DNA of 64,000 nucleotides from Turritopsis dohrnii. Its lineage: Eukaryota; Cnidaria; Hydrozoa; Anthoathecata; Oceaniidae. This document shows positions 61,671 through 64,000 of the stretch, piece by piece. Position 1 is the stretch's first letter; every line of letters begins with the position of its first letter. A program made the translations under genes and the position numbers. Location: contig BQMF02000062.1 of the NCBI GenBank assembly GCA_027922465.2, forward strand, positions 124,001-188,000, in the 5' to 3' direction. A model generated the notes under the pieces. The model made no database searches. It was given only the letters and a program-made list of their open reading frames with translations, and was not told where the DNA came from.

Positions 61671-61816
61671 GGTTGTAATGTATTTGCTTCGAACTCACGT
61701 CGCACACAAAAAAAGAAATAATTTCGCTCACAACTCAATCTACTATTTGCGTGACTTACAAACAAACAAACAAACAAACAAACAGACAGACAGAGAATCG
61801 GCTATTAATATATAGA
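61671..61816 (-). mobile_element. 5'-end fragment of the Helitron-like element
   Basis: Minus orientation: begins TCTATATATTAATAGCC at 61816, preceded by T, and ends at 61671 within the unit. It corresponds to the 5' portion missing from unit 4 of the array. It may be a solitary truncated copy or the detached end of that unit. Confidence 0.7.
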
Positions 61817-63219
61817 AGTAATTGTAATTCTGTGCGCAAAGGCTTTTTACTACTACATCATACATAGATATGAGACGTTATGAGAAAACTTCAAATCATT
61901 TTCTAATTCTCTTTTCTTTTTTTCTACATCCTTAGGTGCCAATATTCTATATAACCATTCTGTAGATTGCTGTTCCCACACAGCATGTTTGATCCAACAT
62001 CGATGAAAATAAAATTGGATGCGAGTAGTATCATAACATGGTAATTTAAAATGACTTAAGCTGTTAAATAACACACGTTGCTTGAATTTTAAGCTGATTT
62101 GAATTTTCATCCAATATTTGTTGTCATGCTACAACATCGAACAAGTCATAGGGGAAACCGATCTAGCATTCCATTCAATAACGTGCTAACGGGGTGTTGA
62201 ATGAAATAAATTATTTCTTTTTGCGCATTTCAAGCAGAAAAGAAGAAAGTGAAAACTTCAAGCTTGAATAATAATGATGATCTTAACATGATGTAAATAA
62301 TTGGCGCAAGAAATCCCAATGTAATTTCTGTTGGATATTCGATCTTATTTATGACGCATTTTAGGAACAGTCATTTAAATCAGCTAAAGGAGTAAGCTCA
62401 TCTGATAATTTTTAGGTCATCAAACTTTTATCAGGAAGGTCTCTTAAAAACATTTGAGAAAACGAGACGTGATGTAATTTTATACTCACTAACCCAAACA
62501 AATTTAACAAGGTTTTCACCAGACTTTTTGTTGAACTCAATTGTCAGATTTATGCAAAGCAACTAGAAAATTACTTCTTACTTATTTTTGTATTTTTGAT
62601 CTACAATCAACTTTACAACACAAAGACTGGATCATGCCAAGTAAAGGCCGACCTCCACTCAACAAATTTCATACGCGCGGGCGGACGACAATTCAATACG
62701 CATGCGTGCAAGCACACGCTGCGAACACATTTCGTTCGCAAGTAAGTAGACCAGTGGTCTACTACCAAGCGACAGCGTACGTTCGCAGAAAATAAATGAT
62801 GTAATCAAAACAATTAAAACCAATCAAATGCTGCTAAACATTTTAACTGTGTAGTGTATATGTATTTCGCCTTTAGTAATTATTTACAACATAGTCCATA
62901 AAATCAAAAGATAACGTCATAAACGATAAAAGTTAGATAACTAATAAAAGTCGATCCTAGTTCAGAGTCATCTAGTGGAAACAAAATACTAGGCAGGGAT
63001 CCCAAGAAAGCATCGTGCTTTATCGTGGGCACCCTTTTTACAATGTGGTATACGTAGATCTGGTTAAAATAGTGAAATATTTACAGAAAAAAAAGTCTTA
63101 TCACGTATCTTCAAAAGTCTTTACAATGTTTAATAAAAGTTACCAATGTTAGGAGTAATACAAGATATGGAAAAATATATACAGATATATAAATAGATAT
63201 ATAACGGAAAAGAGTTTAC
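61817..63219. other. Intergenic, nothing recognised
   Basis: AT-rich. A perfect short hairpin GTAGACCAGTGGTCTAC lies at 62746-62762. Downstream of the LINE frame (lower coordinates) I see no defined LINE 3' end, though the ATATATAAAT-rich stretch near 63150-63200 could be its tail. Confidence 0.45.
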
Positions 63220-64000
63220 TTAAAAAAAGACCTCACTTTCTTGTAGCTGTAGACAAAATTCTTTGCATTGTTTTTTAAATGCACTGTACGGTATATTTTG
63301 CAGTTCAATTTTTTGCTTGAGCAATGAGTTCCATAGTAGTGGTCCTCGATAATTAATAGAGTACTGACACATTTTCTTAAATATTGTTGGCTTATAAAAG
63401 GTGTTTTTTGCTGCCTTTGTATTGTATTTGTTTGCAGTGAACCGAAACTGATCTTTAAATATTTCTGGCACATTTGAATGTTTGACTCTGTGCATAAATA
63501 ATAGTGTCTGATAAATATTCAATTGATAGACATTTAATAATTTTATTTCTTTCATGAGCGGCTGGGAAGGATAATACTTATCTTTAAAACATATAATTCG
63601 GGCCCCATGCTTTTGCCGTCTATGTAAAGTCTTAAGTTTGGTCTTGTTGGTACTAGCCCAAGCAATGCATGCATAATTAATGTAGGAGTTTACAAAAGAA
63701 AAGTATAATTGTTTCATGCATGTTTTATTTACGAATCCTCTAACTTTGTATAATAATCCTAAGTTTTTTGATACTTTGCTTTCAATACAAGTTATGTGAT
63801 CATTCCACGTCAATTGTTCATCTAATAGAACGCCTAAAAAACGCATGACATTTTCTCTTTTGATTACATTGCCGTCGATTGTAAGCCGTGGAAGTTGTAA
63901 GGGGATGTCGTCTTGACGTGCTGATGGATGAAAGAAGCTATATTTTGTTTTTGAAGCATTTAAAGATAACCTATTGGAGTTAAACCATTTTTCAATACTT
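63220..64000 (-). mobile_element. LINE (CR1/L2-like) reverse transcriptase C-terminal part, running off the right edge
   Basis: An uninterrupted minus-strand frame from the window edge to the stop at 63220, about 260 residues. It shows SIEKWFNSNRLSLNASKTKY, then MRFLGVLLDEQLTWNDHI, then FVNSYINYACIAWA, then RRQKHGARIICF, and a closing LWNSLLKQ segment. These are the thumb and C-terminal blocks of CR1/L2/jockey-type ORF2. The catalytic palm lies beyond the window. No stop or frameshift is seen here, so it is better preserved than the copy at 24-937 and belongs to a different subfamily by sequence. Confidence 0.88.

Noticed and set aside
62541..62795. Plus-strand 84-codon frame near a CpG-rich patch
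   Set aside because: No motif or splice context; the GC-rich patch with a short palindrome looks like a transposon relic.

Overview
The window is nuclear DNA from an AT-rich, intron-rich animal genome, most likely a cnidarian and perhaps a hydrozoan. The organism is inferred, not proven. The reasons are GT-AG introns throughout, a long exon encoding chlamydial-Pmp-like beta-helix repeats joined to a polytopic membrane region (a type common in cnidarian genomes), an IS3EU-type DNA transposon, CR1/L2-like LINE fragments, 5-bp-duplication hAT MITEs and a ZNF143-type C2H2 gene.

Left part (1-13,994): a decayed LINE reverse transcriptase (minus strand); a two-exon minus-strand gene (2017-7131) for a 1468-residue secreted or membrane beta-helix plus multi-TM protein; a LINE C-terminal fragment; a tRNA-derived SINE; a ~500-bp near-perfect palindrome; and a dispersed repeat present twice (1381-1793 and 13237-13545).

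Centre-left (13,995-29,454): a 13-exon plus-strand gene for an 803-residue ZNF143/ZNF76 (Staf)-type transcription factor with nine C2H2 fingers. All splice phases join and the summed exon length is divisible by three. Its introns hold a mariner-like MITE, two hAT-like MITEs, tRNA-like SINEs and a composite element with a broken SWIM-zinc-finger fragment.

Centre (29,455-42,496): a gene-poor stretch, then a six-exon gene (35,532-42,496) that I reconstruct as a 316-residue secreted protein: signal peptide, complete WIF domain, complete six-cysteine NTR (netrin C345C) module. WIF and NTR are the hallmark modules of two different Wnt-antagonist classes (WIF-1 and sFRP). Their union here is the most interesting item in the window.

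Right part (42,497-64,000): a complete IS3EU-type transposon (43,854-47,832) with 20-bp terminal inverted repeats, a perfect 6-bp target duplication, an intact DDE transposase, a second spliced ORF with a SAM-like fold, and long subterminal arrays built on the NotI palindrome GCGGCCGC. It is followed by an intronless EEP-nuclease-like gene lacking key catalytic residues, an intronless class II-type deacetylase gene, a head-to-tail Helitron-like tandem array of ~0.9-kb units, further MITEs, and a LINE reverse transcriptase running off the right edge.
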